NCBI GenBank assembly: GCA_028551475.1
Contig: CM052357.1
Span: forward strand, 14,183,931-14,247,930
Reading direction: 5' to 3'
Length of the DNA: 64,000 bases
DNA from: Casuarina equisetifolia
Lineage: Eukaryota > Streptophyta > Magnoliopsida > Fagales > Casuarinaceae
Shown: positions 47,423-59,852 of the stretch, piece by piece
How the letters are laid out: each line of letters opens with the position of its first letter
Numbering within the stretch: the first letter of the stretch is position 1
Notes under the pieces: generated by a model
Database searches by the model: none
Seen by the model: the letters and a program-made list of their open reading frames with translations, nothing else
Told to the model about the DNA's origin: nothing
Translations under genes and position numbers: made by a program

Positions 47423-48891
47423 AATGATCGTAGGATATGTGACAAAGTTCTTGTCCATATAAGAAGGTTTAACTACTTCTATTAGGCTAATCTTTTAAAA
47501 TGAAACCTAAGCATGTACATTAGATTTGCTTTCTCAAATGTGTTGCCTTGAAGTAACACCATAATTTCATAAGCTTGGATTCTATCTAAAAAAGTCAACC
47601 CAATGAGAGGATTAGTCAAACCCTCAATTATGGCCAGATTATCTTGCTTGCCTTCTTGATAAACCCACATAATGGCGCTTGTGATTCTATCTCCTAGTAT
47701 AAGGTAGGTAGCAAGAAAACCCTTAATGTGGGGAAGGTAGGAGGCCCACCCATATTAGGGGTGACATGGATTTGAGTAAGGGAGAATATAACAAACTTCA
47801 TTCCCTTACATTGGAAAGGTAAGTGGGACAATCTAGACATATAAAGGGCCCTAATTACTCCCATTGGGTTGACCTTTTGGAATGAAATCTAGACTCATGA
47901 CAATAATGTGTTTGAAAGATACTAATGAAAAAAACTAGAACTCACCAAACCTTTATTGTTTTGTTGCAAATCCATTAATCTTAACCTTGCCTTAGTACTA
48001 ATTTGTTGAACATCAAAAATGAAAGAGAAGATGAGACATAGAATTTAAGTAACTTGTGATGATCCCCACGTCTACTTGTACCAAGGAGCAAACTTTTAAT
48101 TTTACAAAAAGGTGCCTTCAACGTTATATAATTTTTCTATGCACAAAGGTGTTGCTTAAATGGGGAACATTGTGAAATCCTAGAAGGGCCAATTACATAT
48201 TAGCCAATCACAAAAATGGATACAAAAAACATATATGCTTATTATATTTTACTCCAAAACCAAACACTAACTTATTTTATTACTTTATCTTTTAAGCACG
48301 TGAATAAGATAAGCTAATCATCCTTAAATGAGTAACTAAAATTTTCTCATAATGGAAATCGTCCTTGTTTGTCTCGCTAAAGTTAGAACAAATCAACCAC
48401 ATTCTTATTAACAGGTGATAACTTTTATTTAAGTGTTCAACTATTTTTTTAGAGGTAAAAAATTTATTAGCAATTCTTTTAATTGATAGTTAATCCCTCT
48501 TAATAGTTAATCCAAACTTTTAAAATGACTGGTTATTCATTTAGTAAATTAAAATAATTAAGCCAATTTTCGAAAGAATATTAACTTGCTTTAATAGATC
48601 TCTTGGATAAAGATATGCCTTAATGTTCAAATCTTATCATCTATATTTATCTATTAAATGAGCCCTCCATATACAATCCCAAAAAATGCCTTAGGAGGAA
48701 AAAGAAGGTACTCATATATAAGGCCTTAGACTTAGACAACCACATTCGATGTGAGACGACAACCAACTTTTAACACTCTCTCTCACTTGTATGTTGATAG
48801 AAACATTGCAAGTGGACTTAAAGCCTAACTACAAGGCAAGGGGTGACCAAACGTTGGTGGGCCTACAACCCAACAAGTTCCACAATCAAAA
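47423..48891. other. Gene-free, probably repeat-derived DNA
   Basis: No known protein is recognised. Two segments look like diverged copies of each other: about 47,452-47,520 and 47,828-47,896 (CATATAAG/CATATAAAGG; TTTTAAAATGAAACCTA/TTTTGGAATGAAATCTA). A minus-strand open frame (47,482-47,670, 62 codons) crosses one of them and shows no motif that I know. The far end is plain AT-rich sequence. Confidence 0.45.
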
Positions 48892-48908
48892 CCTGGCTCT
48901 GATACCAT
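48892..48908 (-). promoter_or_regulatory. Orphan retroelement primer-binding-site-like motif
   Basis: The minus strand reads ATGGTATCAGAGCCAGG, a near-perfect initiator-Met tRNA primer site. About 150 bases further along the minus strand is CACATCGAATGTGGTTG, near a TTATATA box, a combination seen in short plant TRIM-like elements. I could not define the LTRs. Confidence 0.5.
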
Positions 48909-48983
48909 ATTAAAACAATATAGGAAAAATATATCATAAATAGAAAATAATCTTTAACACAATCTTCAACATTATCAATTGAG

Positions 48984-49051
48984 AGTTGGTCCGTTTAAAA
49001 AGTACAGTTTTATTATCCAATTCCATAAAGGACAACGATCTTAGCCAAAAG
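48984..49051 (-). ncRNA. Possible U2 snRNA-derived remnant
   Basis: Minus-strand CTTTTGGCTAAGATC (49,037-49,051) is identical to the highly conserved 5' region of U2 snRNA. About 20 bases on, ATAATAAAACTGTACTTTTT is reminiscent of the U2 Sm-site region. The middle of the molecule is missing or altered and no upstream element was recognised, so a pseudogene fragment is the most that can be claimed. A chance 15-base match is possible. Confidence 0.35.
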
Positions 49052-50559
49052 TAAAATTTTTTTGCACCAAGAGCAATATAATTTTATTGAATTAAATACT
49101 AAAAGATCATTTACTTGCATTCAGCTTTTAAAGTTGGGCAAACGTTGTAGATTTGCTCCGATCATTTAAAAAACATCATTGTTACCTCCTTGTTTTCATG
49201 TTTATACATTAGAACTCATGCCTCCCTAAGGTCAATAAGCTGAGCAAAAACTGCTTGGAAGAAAAAAAAAAAAATTGTAAGTTCACGCCTTTTGATGTCC
49301 GATTGTTTCTGTAACTTTTTAAATATTTTTCAAAGGCCATCACAAAAACTAGTAAACAGAAACAATTTAGTCAACTGTTAAACATTAGAAAAACACTTCA
49401 AACAAATTTACTTAAGGCATAAAACACTTCTCATCAATAAATCATCTCTTCGAATCCACCCATCACATTATGACGTATCTTTCGCACGACTTATTTCTCT
49501 GAGTACGGCTTCCATTAAGGGCACTCATTTTGAGTAACCATCAAACATCAGAAATTCATTCCTTTTTTTTATTCAATAATATTCTGAAATAAAAATGGTG
49601 TACATAAAGAAAAGATTGCACTTTTTTTTTTTTTTGTGTTTGATAATTTCGAAGAGTGGGTTCCTTCAAAGGAAACTAAACGGTGAGCCATACCACTTGT
49701 TTGCAAAAAGCTCAGATGTTCTATCAAGACGAATAAGAAGAGAATGATAGGAAGCCCAGCCTCTGCCAGAAATGGACCCACGAAAATCAATTCAATTGCC
49801 TAGTAAAACACACTCAAGTCGTACTCACTCAATTGTATGGAGTCAAAATCAGAATGGACACAAGAGAGCCTCAACGTTCCACCAACTAGGGGAACAGCCA
49901 ATTATAGTCATTGGTTCACTGCTCCAAAGCAAACCCTTTTCTTTTTTTCTCTTTCTTTTATTTTATTGCGCACATATTCAAACTTATACACACGTGTCGA
50001 ACCTATGACCAAATCTACTCCCAACTGACATTGGCTCACTACATAGTATTGAGTCGGGATATCTGAAAATTTTGAACTACAAGAAGAACTTCTTAAGATG
50101 CCATATTTCTTGAAATAGTAACAACCAGATAATATTCTAGTAAACAACTAACTAGATATCCCTTGTTCTTTTTCTAATTGAGTATGCAGCAAAAAGATCC
50201 GCGGAATCTTCAAATTTGAGCAGTCAAGAAAAACTACATACTAGTTTAATCTCTAGAATAAGTCTTGAGTGTTAAACCACCACCTGCAAAAGACATTTAC
50301 AGCTTGTGTGACCGCCCCAATTTTGTTTTGGGATCTTCCTTCTCAGTCCGATAAGTTCACCTTCTGCAATACAAATTTCAGATCTTGCTCTAACTTGCAG
50401 CTTCTGGTAGTAGGATCTTGAAGAAGTTAAAAATTTGGCAAAAGCTCGGTCAGCATTCAGCATATGAAAGATAATTAGATCCCCAGTAGTCAGTTACCAC
50501 AGAAGTTTCGCAAGTAAACAACAAAACAGACAGTTCACCTAAAGCATCTTATTCACACA
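49052..50559. other. Intergenic region and MED7 3' flank
   Basis: AT-rich, with poly(T)/poly(A) tracts near 49,260 and 49,622. No gene was recognised. The part near 50,400-50,559 probably includes the MED7 3' untranslated region. Confidence 0.5.
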
Positions 50560-53347
50560 CTACTGTCCATCCAGGGTCACAAGGGCTTCCTTCAGAAGTT
50601 TCTGAGCTTCTTCTCTTCTCCTGGACAAGCAAATGAGACAACAGCAAGATCAAAATAAGAAGATTTCCGGGCTCTGAAATTGACCACCCAAACATTGCAC
50701 TCTGCCTTATGACATTACTAGTCCTTATAAATCACATCGCCGTGAAGAAACTAACCAGATGACATAAGAAATATAGGAGGCTTCAAAAGATTTTGCAGGA
50801 GTGCTAAAAATATTCATTGATGCATTATATAGCATTGAACTTCTATCTACTTTAACAGTTGTGACAGTTCCAATAGAACAAAATCAGCTTCCTTCTTGAT
50901 AGTTTATAGCTGCGCCAGCTTCAGAAGAAACATCTTGGAAGTGAATATTGGTAATTATTCCATATATCAGAAGTTGACTTTTAATTTCAAGAAAAAAAGC
51001 TAGCGGTTAAGTGTCATGCTGAGAGCAAAGAGAAGTCATTTCAAACATCAATTTTCCTGTGCCCCAACGTTCAAAATAATATTTCCTAAGATAAAACTAC
51101 AATGTACCAGTCTTCTAGGTCATGAACATTTTCTTCGAGAGGGAGAAATAACACTTCAACATCCTTATTCCTGTGTCTCTGTCAACATATCAAGGACTTT
51201 GGCACTGTAAATTAGCATCCAAGTCAAGAAGTAGAGTACTTAAAGTTCCTGAGAGAATTAGAGCTCCGCAACGGGCAGAGCTTTGCTTGTTTCTCACAAA
51301 CAATCTCATACTGGCCTAAGTTAACAGTTTCTGAAGAACATAGGCTATGAATTTCACAACCCTACTCAGATAAAATCTCCAAAATAGGATAGAGCTGAGA
51401 CCATTCTTATTGCATGTAATTTGCAGAAACTAAATGGTAAATACAGGCCCCTCAGAGAGTTGACAAGTGGCATAAGAATAAAAACTTTATGCCCTGAGAA
51501 TCCTCCCCCTAACAAAGAAAACCGCTCCTCCATGTCAATACCACACAACAATCATTAGGGTTCAACTTCACCATTTTTGGAAAGAAAAGCTTTGCAGTTC
51601 AGTATGTAAATGAACTCATCAGTTCAATTATCATACAAGAGATGAAATGCAGAAGTAAATACTTCATTGAAACACACAAAGGACAAAGTGAATGCATTTC
51701 CAAATTCTTGGAAAACAAGGAAGCAGAAAATTAAATTTTTGTTCATACCTCTTTATATCCTCCACAGCTTGTTTCCGGCGTTGAATTTGGAGTTCTAGAA
51801 TGTGAATTAGTGTTGCTCGGGCCTATAGGGAAGAAGGAAATTACTTAATCAAGAGGAAACTGAAAAGCAAACCAAAATAATGTCCAATGCACAAAAAGTA
51901 ATTTACCTGATGGGGACGCAATGAATTGAGAAGGTGGTGTAAGTTCTTGAATATAAGGGATATGTCCTCCACTCTCCTTGCGTATTGTGATGGTCTTTCA
52001 ACAAGAACATCCGCAAGCTCCAAAATATGCAACTGTAATTCTCTGTTAAGTGACCTCAATTCCTTCTTAAAATCTACAAGATAAGGCATTCGAAGTGACA
52101 GAAACTTAAGAATTCTGGAAGAAAGAAAGAATTTAAAAAAAAAAAAGAAGCTGAAAAAGAAAGGTGCCACAGATTATACAACACCAATCAAAGAAAGAAA
52201 TGGCCGGGTACACTACCAACTATTTACCTCCACCAATAATTACAACAATATATTTTTGATGAAATAAATGGGGCAAGCAGATATTCAGTTTTCACAAAGC
52301 TCGGTCCCATATACAGTTTCACCAATCAAAAGATCAAAAGAACAGAGTATGCCACAACTATTCATCTCTTCCAGCAAGAATTGTATCATATTTTGATGAT
52401 CCACCGAGAAGCAGATATAACAGCTGATGTGGAGTCACAATCTCTCTTTCTTTCCTACACATACATGCAAGTACACAAAGGTCTGGATGTATACGGCCCC
52501 ATAGGTAAATAACATGCTTGGGAGACTAAGGTAAGGGAAACTGTGAAACTAGTTTCAAAGAGAAGGGAAAGAGTTCCCTAGAGATGCTGTCTCTTACAGT
52601 TTTCACAATGGCTATTAAGGAGTAATTAGTATATATCCACGAAGGAATGGGTGAGTAATTAGAGTCCCCTTCATCGACATTCAAAAATCTTTCTTCATCA
52701 GGAAATGAATAATATATCTAGAGGAACATATAGTACACCAATTGTGCATGCAAAAAATGGGTAAGCATAACTGCTCCAGGATCGTACCAATATTTGGCCC
52801 TTTAGGGTATAGCTGGCGCACTCCCTGCTCTTCCAAGCTCGGAAGCACATCATCCGTCTGCATCCATCAATTTTTCATTTTTTTCAACAAGGCCACCGTA
52901 AAATTTGATAGAGAGTTGTATAACAAAGAAGACCCAATCATTCAATCACTAACAAGCTCAATAAAGACGCAGAATCTACATAACTCATTGTAAGAAAATC
53001 ACAATCCAACAAACTCAACAAGAAATCTCCTTCCCTTTCTTTCCTTTCTTGCAGTTCAACCAGGGACAGATCTCCGTAATATATTCAATACAAGTTAATT
53101 TATAGCTAAAATAGTTAGGATCAAATATTGCACTCGAATAGCAGGACGGACAAAACAAAACTATGACACCCAAAGTTTGAAAGAGACAATGAAAAGATAG
53201 GTAAATTCTCACAGTGTAGTTGCTACCGAAACAAATGTAGGTCCCTTCAATGGGTGGCGGAGGCTCCGGAGCCGATTTTGGATTCTGCAAGTAGTCCTTG
53301 TAGAGTCTGTAATACGGCGGCGGTGGCGGGTATGTAGCTGTTGCCAT
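50560..53347 (-). CDS. MED7: Mediator complex subunit MED7
   Basis: MED7 is a middle-module subunit of Mediator, linking transcription factors to RNA polymerase II in the nucleus; it pairs with MED21 through a long helical hinge. Exons in coding order: 53213-53347, 52788-52857, 51907-52073, 51749-51822, 50560-50620. All are GT-AG, with phases agreeing, for 168 residues and a TAG. The N terminus ATYPPPPPYYRLYKDY is the hallmark MED7 proline/tyrosine box. EGTYICFGSNYT and LPSLEEQGVRQLYPKG follow, then the helical part with KKELRSLNRELQLHILELAD, SLRPHQARATLIHILELQIQ and KRRREEAQKLLKEALVTLDG. The length equals that usual for plant MED7. I chose the ATG at 53,347 because the family begins MATATY; an in-frame ATG at 53,356 would add three residues. 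No break was seen. Confidence 0.95.
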
Positions 53348-53854
53348 CACAACCAATTTCTAAACCAAAACCTAAAATTAAAGAAGTCAATGGAAATCAT
53401 ATATTGAAATGAAAGCAATTTCAGAATCTAATTACAGCTTCTCATAGATAAATATTTGACAATCACGAAAAGAATAAACAAAAACCCTAATGGCTGCTTG
53501 GTTGGGAGAAAAGAAAACGCTATAAGCTGCCTTGAAAAGAAGCCAAATATTTTTAGCTCCTCCGACTACAATTACCGTAGGACTCAGAACTCAGAACTCA
53601 GAACTGAGTTTCCTATGAAACCCCGAGTGTCTATTCTCATGCTTATCTAGCACAGATAGAACAAAACTCAAACCCTGTATGTGCAAAATGCTACCCAAAA
53701 AGATCAACGTTTGGACTTGACGTACTAGGTCCAACCACCTGGCTTTCTTGAGTGGAGTTTCTTTGTGAATAAGTCTTGACAACAGCTTACTTTAATGTTA
53801 CCCAGTATTTCCTTTTCTAATATTTTCCTCCCGTTTCCTAGTGACCAAACACAG

Positions 53855-53874
53855 CGAGAGAGAGAGAGAGAGAG
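53855..53874. repeat. (GA)n / (CT)n tract upstream of MED7
   Basis: Ten GA units lie about 510 bases upstream of the MED7 start. In the MED7 sense strand this is a (CT)n tract, a frequent feature of plant 5' untranslated or promoter regions. Confidence 0.8.
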
Positions 53875-55319
53875 CACCTTCGACGAGGAGAACGAGTAGC
53901 ATTGGGAGAACAATGTGGAACAAATGCTGGTCATTTTTATTTTATTTTATATTATAAAAATTGGGTTCATTTTTTCTAACTGATTAAAAGAAACTTATTA
54001 CAATTGATAGAGAATGCCTTATAAATAACATGAAACCAAATACCGAGAGCCACAAAAATCTTCTTAAACTTGTTGATATTTGGTAAGTCCAAGTCCGAAG
54101 ATCAATTAAGCGAATATAGAGGGAAGGAAATTGTGTAGCTAATAGATTGATAAATTATAGGCACATTGTTTGAAATAACCCAAGTCTTTGACAATTAGTT
54201 CTTACCAAAGTCCCGCAAGAAGGCACTTAGGCACGGATTACAAAGATTAAGTAATTATAGGTCAATCTTAAGGTTAAGTTTACATACTATCTTATGTAAG
54301 TTTAATTTTGTATCTTATGTTATTAAATTCATTTTTAGTTTAAGTTATTGTTATTGATAAATAAATTTTGCAAGGTTTAAGTTTGCGTTGATTATAAATG
54401 TTGTTATTATGAATAAAATTTATCAAGCACCATCATTATTTATAAAAAAAAAGTATGAAGATCAACATAAACTTGTAGCTGAAGATAAAAGAAAAAATTA
54501 AATATATATTGGTTGTATTGTAATAAGACAACTTTTCCAAACATTCTAGAACTCTTTGTGCACAAAAAAGTAAACATTTTACATACATTGAGAGAGAGAA
54601 AAATATCTAATGTTACATAGTTTTGATACTAATTGTAACAAACTCAACCATTGAGTAAAAATATCATGACCTATTAGTTTGATAAGCTCAATTACTCTTG
54701 TATACTATCACACACTAGGCTCCCATAAGCCTAATGTGTCTTAAGCCCCTATAAACTTGTAACACAAATACCTAGTTTAGATCTTATAAGCTTATAAGTT
54801 GATAGGAGGTTTGAGCAACTTCTTCAATAAAAATGTCACCAAGCTATAAATCAAAGGGAATATATAAAATTTTTAGGCTCCCACAAGCAATTTAAGAGGG
54901 GATGAATTAGGTTTTTAAGTCTTATTATCTCTTCTTTTAAAAAAAAAAGTGGATTAATGTGATTTTTTACTTTCTAGATGCTATTAATTTAAGCCAAAAA
55001 GCAATCAAGATCAAACATAACAAATAGCACATACCCATACAAAAGATAATAATTTTTGGAAGTTGACCTATTCCATTCCATCCTAATTACTCCCTAGAGT
55101 CACTCTTTAATCAATTATCTACTTGATTATAAGGGATAATCAGTCTCTTAAACTTAATTACAAATTCTCCCACCAAAAATTTATAATAAAACTAAGGAAA
55201 TAAGATTATGAATGTTTCTAACTCAAAGTTACACAAACAAGGGCTAAAGAAAATTTCAAAATAAGAGTGCTAAATTAATTTCAAATCTTAGTATTGTTTA
55301 CTTGCAGAAAATCATAATA

Positions 55320-55323
<4 letters not shown>

Positions 55324-55350
<27 letters not shown>

Positions 55351-55351
55351 A
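55324..55351. repeat. (TA)n microsatellite
   Basis: About 13 TA units in gene-free AT-rich DNA. Confidence 0.9.
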
Positions 55352-55865
55352 GAATAAGATAATTTTCTATCAAACATAATAATAGAATAACCAACTAAGA
55401 ATCAAAATCATCAAAGGATGAATGATATTGTGAGTCCAAAGATCTTGAGTGCTGAAACTATTTTCGCTAGATTTGCTTTGGTGTAGAATCAATCGGTGAG
55501 AACAACTTCATAGGTCATCTATCACTTCTTTGCATCTTCCCGTTACAATGGCTTCAAATTTTTTATCCTAATGCCGAACTTGTTAAAGCTTCAGAGAGTT
55601 CCGAAATGATGGTGCAGGAACTATCGTGAAAACAGAAGTTTTTGGCCGCCTCTAAATGATTTAGAATGAAGTCTGCCTTTACCTAAATGATGTCGCTTAG
55701 AGTTAGTCAACCTTTCTTCATCCTTTAATAAGTCGACATGGTGAGAGAGAAACGACAACCTACCTCTTACTTTATTCTTTCTTAAATGTTCTGCAGCCTA
55801 CTTAAGAGACTTTAGATTTCTTGGGATTGAAATTGGGTTTGTCCTTTTTGTTGGGAGTCACGAAG

Positions 55866-57110
55866 TGATGAAGATGCACTCAAGGCCAAGAATTATCAGT
55901 TCCCACATCAAGAAGTTAAAAGTCCACGTCAAGATCCAATGTGTCCAAAAAGCCTAAGGTTAAAGAGCATCTCATGAATATTCCCAAATTTTTACAATTT
56001 TTGTCATTAATATTATGAGTTTTGTAAATAATCATTGAGTCATTAATTTCCTAGGGTTTCTTTCTTGTCAAAGATTTTTTTTTTGTTGTATGATTTTCAT
56101 TAACTATATGGGTTCCTAATTTATCCAAAATTTCTATATTTGTTAGATCCTCGATTTGTTTAGGATTCCTTTATTTGTCAAGATCTTGATTTGTTTAGAT
56201 TTTTCCTTAATTTTAAGGATTTTGACTTGCCATGATCATTTAAGGTTAGGTTTAGCTACTTATTTAAATGGAGCATCATTTTAGTTATAAGTATATTTAT
56301 TTTTTCCATAGAGCATAGAAAATCCTAAGTTATGTGTTTTAGCTTTTGCTTTCTTTATCTAATTTTTGTCAGAGATTAGTGGTGAAGCATCTCCTTGATT
56401 GATGGCATTACTTTTACATCTTGGAGCGATTACTCACTTTTTTCATAGAAAACCCCAAAAACACAAAAAATAATTTTTATATATCGTTTTAACTCGAGCT
56501 TGCTCAAGCACACCATTGGATCTACATTAAGTGGTACCAAAGATTAGGTTGGTGAGTGAGCCATGTTTCAATATAGGGAATAGACTTTACATTCTTCTTC
56601 ATTTTTTTCTCCATGTGAGGCAACAAGTAGGATGTTCATAAATGTGCGCAAGATAAAAGACCAAGTGCGTGAGGTTTTTCAACTTTTAAGAGTCTAAAAC
56701 AAATGCCAAAGTCAAGATCTATGATGTAACCACAAAGAAGATTGTGCTTTAACACATTCCAAGTACTAGCAGAAGCACCACCATAATTACTATAAGGAAA
56801 ATTATGATATGTGGATAGAAAGGTGGTATGTAAGAGAAACCATATCAAAGCAAGTTACAGAGGTAGTTCAAATCCAAGAAAGAGATATGATGGAAATAAG
56901 GTGAAACAATTTAGATCTATCAAAGCTTATGGTATTGGCAAAGTAGGTGCACCTAAAAAATTTGGATCTCTAGGAGATTAAGGCACCAATTATTGTGAAT
57001 GCAAATCCAAAAAGCTTGGATGCTCCAACTTGATGTGCCACTTGAAAAGAAAAAAAAATCCAAGAAGTTCATGATCTTTCTAAGATTAAGATGTTACTAG
57101 ACAAGCTAAT
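55866..57110 (+). mobile_element. Truncated, diverged copy of the gag-only LTR family
   Basis: The 5' LTR (55,866-56,529, 664 bp) begins TGATGAAGATGCACTCAAGG and ends TCTACATTA. It is collinear with the 39,330 LTR but much more diverged. The primer site TGGTACCAAAGATTAGGTT follows at 56,532. The interior matches 40,640-40,745 (AAGATTGTGCTTT, GATATGTGGATAGAAAGGTGG) and 40,810-41,025. Most of the Gag core is deleted. No 3' LTR was found, so the element is truncated near 57,110. Confidence 0.82.
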
Positions 57111-57882
57111 AGTTTGGGTTTTGACAAAATAACCAAAAGATTTCAACCAAGTGGGGAAGAATTTTGGAACTTTGTTTGATTCAAGGAAGAAAACTTATTG
57201 TTTACATTGTCTCATACATTCCTTGATTGATTTGTTGTGAATGCATCTTGATTTGTTGATCATATATTCTATATGTTGCTAACAAGTTGGAGTTTTATTA
57301 AAGAAAATATTTTGAATATTGATTCTAGCATTGTAATTAAGATACAAAATATTGAAAATGCTAAAGGAATCACTGATTAAAATATTTGTGTGCTTATTGA
57401 TCTACATATACATCATTTGTACGTGGGTTTGATATTGAATTTATGTTTATATGCTAAAAACATATTATCTAGTAACATATATGTTGGTTGTGTTTGGGTG
57501 GCACATTTTTACTTAATATATTATTGATTGGCTGCTCAAGTTGTTTTAGAGTAACTTAATATATCTTGCTTGTATTTCAGTGGTAAGTGCTTAAATTGTA
57601 ATTGATTTGTAATTCTTATATATGAACCATTTTTTTTCTTGTAAAGAGAAATTCTTTGTTTTGGGTGCATGGCACATGAAATGTTGGTTGGGTTAGAATC
57701 CCAAGAATTATATATTGAATACTTGAGTAATCAGAAGAAATCCTAACATGTTAAAAAGAAAAGAAAAGAAAACATAAACAAATAAAACAAATAGAGAATA
57801 AGGTTAAGGTTGTTGGTGGTCCACTACACACCAAGAAGACAACTTTTACAAATGTTATGCAACTCTTCACACATGCAAAAGA
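57111..57882. other. No recognisable gene
   Basis: AT-rich sequence between the truncated LTR element and the copia element. A (AAAAG)n run lies near 57,752-57,771. Confidence 0.5.
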
Positions 57883-58260
57883 TGTCAAATTACACTTATA
57901 TTTAAGAGAAAAATGTCCTTTTTCATTGATAAGTAAGAAAACCCTAATACAAGCTATATTCAAATGGGTGATTGATCCTATGATAAAGAAAAGCAAATTG
58001 CTATACATTCTTTATATAAAGGATTTAAATGAAAGAAAATTAAGTCGGTGACCGTCAGTGAGCTGTCATCCATCTAATCTCCCCACAATGCATGCCTCTA
58101 CTATGTTGAGATGACTTCATAGTAGTTACTTGAGTAGCTGATGTGTGCAACTACAGGTGTTGCAAGTATAAGCCTTTATAGCATCTACGAGAGTAGCTAT
58201 TATGCAACTAACGTGGTAGCCACAAGTGACATGGTTGCCTAACCAACACATATCCGAACA
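57883..58260 (-). repeat. 3' LTR of the copia element
   Basis: 378 bp, collinear with 63,285-63,656 (shared CTAATCTCCCCAC, GTTGAGATGACTTCATAG, CCTAACCAACACATATCC). The minus-strand polypurine tract next to it marks the 3' LTR. Confidence 0.92.
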
Positions 58261-58267
58261 TCCCTCC

Positions 58268-58866
58268 TCAAGCTGACGGTTGATAAGAATTTATGACATT
58301 TAGTTTGCCGAGGAGATAAGCATGTTGATTTACTCCTGAAGTCTTTGTGAAAACATTCACTGGTTGATCTTTGGTTCCAACATGTTGTGTTTTGGTAAGG
58401 CCACGTTTGATCTTTTCCCTGATGAAGTGACAATCAACATCTATGTGCTTACTACCAGCATGTACCATGGAGTTTGCTAATAGCTCCATTCATAACATAA
58501 AGTCACTGATCGTGGGACTTCAATCTTTATATCTCCTAGATGACCTAATAACTAGATGATTTCACATTATGTGTAAACTATGGCTTGATACTCTACTTTT
58601 ATGGAGGAAATAGATAACACTGCATGTTTCTTAATTTTCCAAGAGATGAGAGCTTCTCCAAGCATGACACAGAAACTAGTGACTGATTTCCTTTCAACCT
58701 TGCAAATGGCGTAATTTGAATCACAGTATGCCCTCATCTTGTAACCTCCAAAAGTAGGGATGAATAAACTAGTGCATGGGCAGCTATTTAGATATTTTAC
58801 TAATCTAGTGGTTGCTTCCTTGTGAGATTTCTTAGGTGAATGCATGAACTGGGCTAAATTGTGCAC
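58268..58866 (-). pseudogene. Copia RNase H
   Basis: Reads MRAYCDSNYAICKVERKS (usual form YCDADWA) and VLSISSIKVEYQAI (usual SSxEAEY). A frame away at 58,268-58,489 comes HIDVDCHFIREKIKRGLTKT, followed by a shifted remnant of the ADIFTK box. Two frames are needed, so it is broken. Confidence 0.82.
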
Positions 58867-58923
58867 GGTGTAAGAAATGTCAGGTCTAGTGATGATGAGA
58901 TGGTTCGGCTTTCCTACGAGTTA

Positions 58924-59850
58924 CTAATACTTGAGTGGTTCATTTAGAAACAGATCATCATCTCGATACACTTCTACTCCATGATCATGTTTAAAAGTAG
59001 TTAATGACAAGTTGGTGTCCATAGGGTTATTTACTAGCTTATTACCCCTTAGTCCCATCTCATTTATCATCTCGAGAATGTACTTACATTGACTTGAATG
59101 GATGTCTCTATCATCTTTAAAGACCTTAATCCCAAGGAAAAACTTGAGATCTCCTAAGTCCTTAATGTGAAAAACATAGTGCAAATGTGCCTTCAGCTCT
59201 TATATCCCTTCAATGTCACTGCTAGTAGTAAGTATATAACATAAATCATCAGGATGACAATAAGATTACCTCTTTGTCGAACAAACAATGAGGTGTCATA
59301 CATGGAGTCCAAATAACTAGTTGTGAGTAGGGCTTTTGTGAACTTCTTATACCATTGTTTGGCTACCTACTTGAGTCTGTAAATGGAATTCTTTAATTTA
59401 CAAACTTTCCCATTATTCTTTGCCAAATTTCCTGGTGGAGGCCTCATGTAAACCTTTTCATTAAGATCTCATTGTAAAAAGGCATTGTTGATGTTTATAT
59501 GATAGATGTCCCATTGATGTTATACTACCAAGGAAAAAGCATACCTAATTGTGATGTGTTTCACAATTAAAGCAAATATCTTATGATAATCCACTCATTT
59601 TTTTTAACTGTATCATTTTGCTACCAATCTTGCCTTGTGCCTTTCCATTAATCCGTCAGCTTGACACTTGATCTTGTACACCCACTTGCAACCAATGAGT
59701 TTTCTTCCCTAAGGTAGGTTTACTAGCTCTCATGTGTCATTTACATCTAATGCCTTGATTTCTTGCTCCATGGCCTCTTGCCATTTAGGATTGCCAATTA
59801 CCTCATGGTGATGCATTGGCTCAATATTAGCAAATATAGATGCAATAAAG
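58924..59850 (-). pseudogene. Copia reverse transcriptase
   Basis: HYVFHIKDLGDLKFFLGIKV (59,130-59,184) is a diagnostic copia RT segment. Upstream in coding sense the catalytic YVDD appears as HPDD in a decayed stretch around 59,235-59,260. More degenerate RT, including remains of the QMDVKTAFLNG box near 59,460-59,500, extends to about 59,700. Stops are numerous. Confidence 0.75.
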
Positions 59851-59852
59851 TG

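Larger units (their letters stand above)
53348..55865. other. MED7 upstream region and gene-free AT-rich DNA
   Basis: 53,348 to about 53,900 is the likely 5' untranslated and promoter region of MED7 (minus-strand sense). It includes a (GA)n tract at 53,855-53,874, common in plant core promoters. From about 53,940 to 55,865 the sequence is AT-rich and without recognisable coding. Confidence 0.5.
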
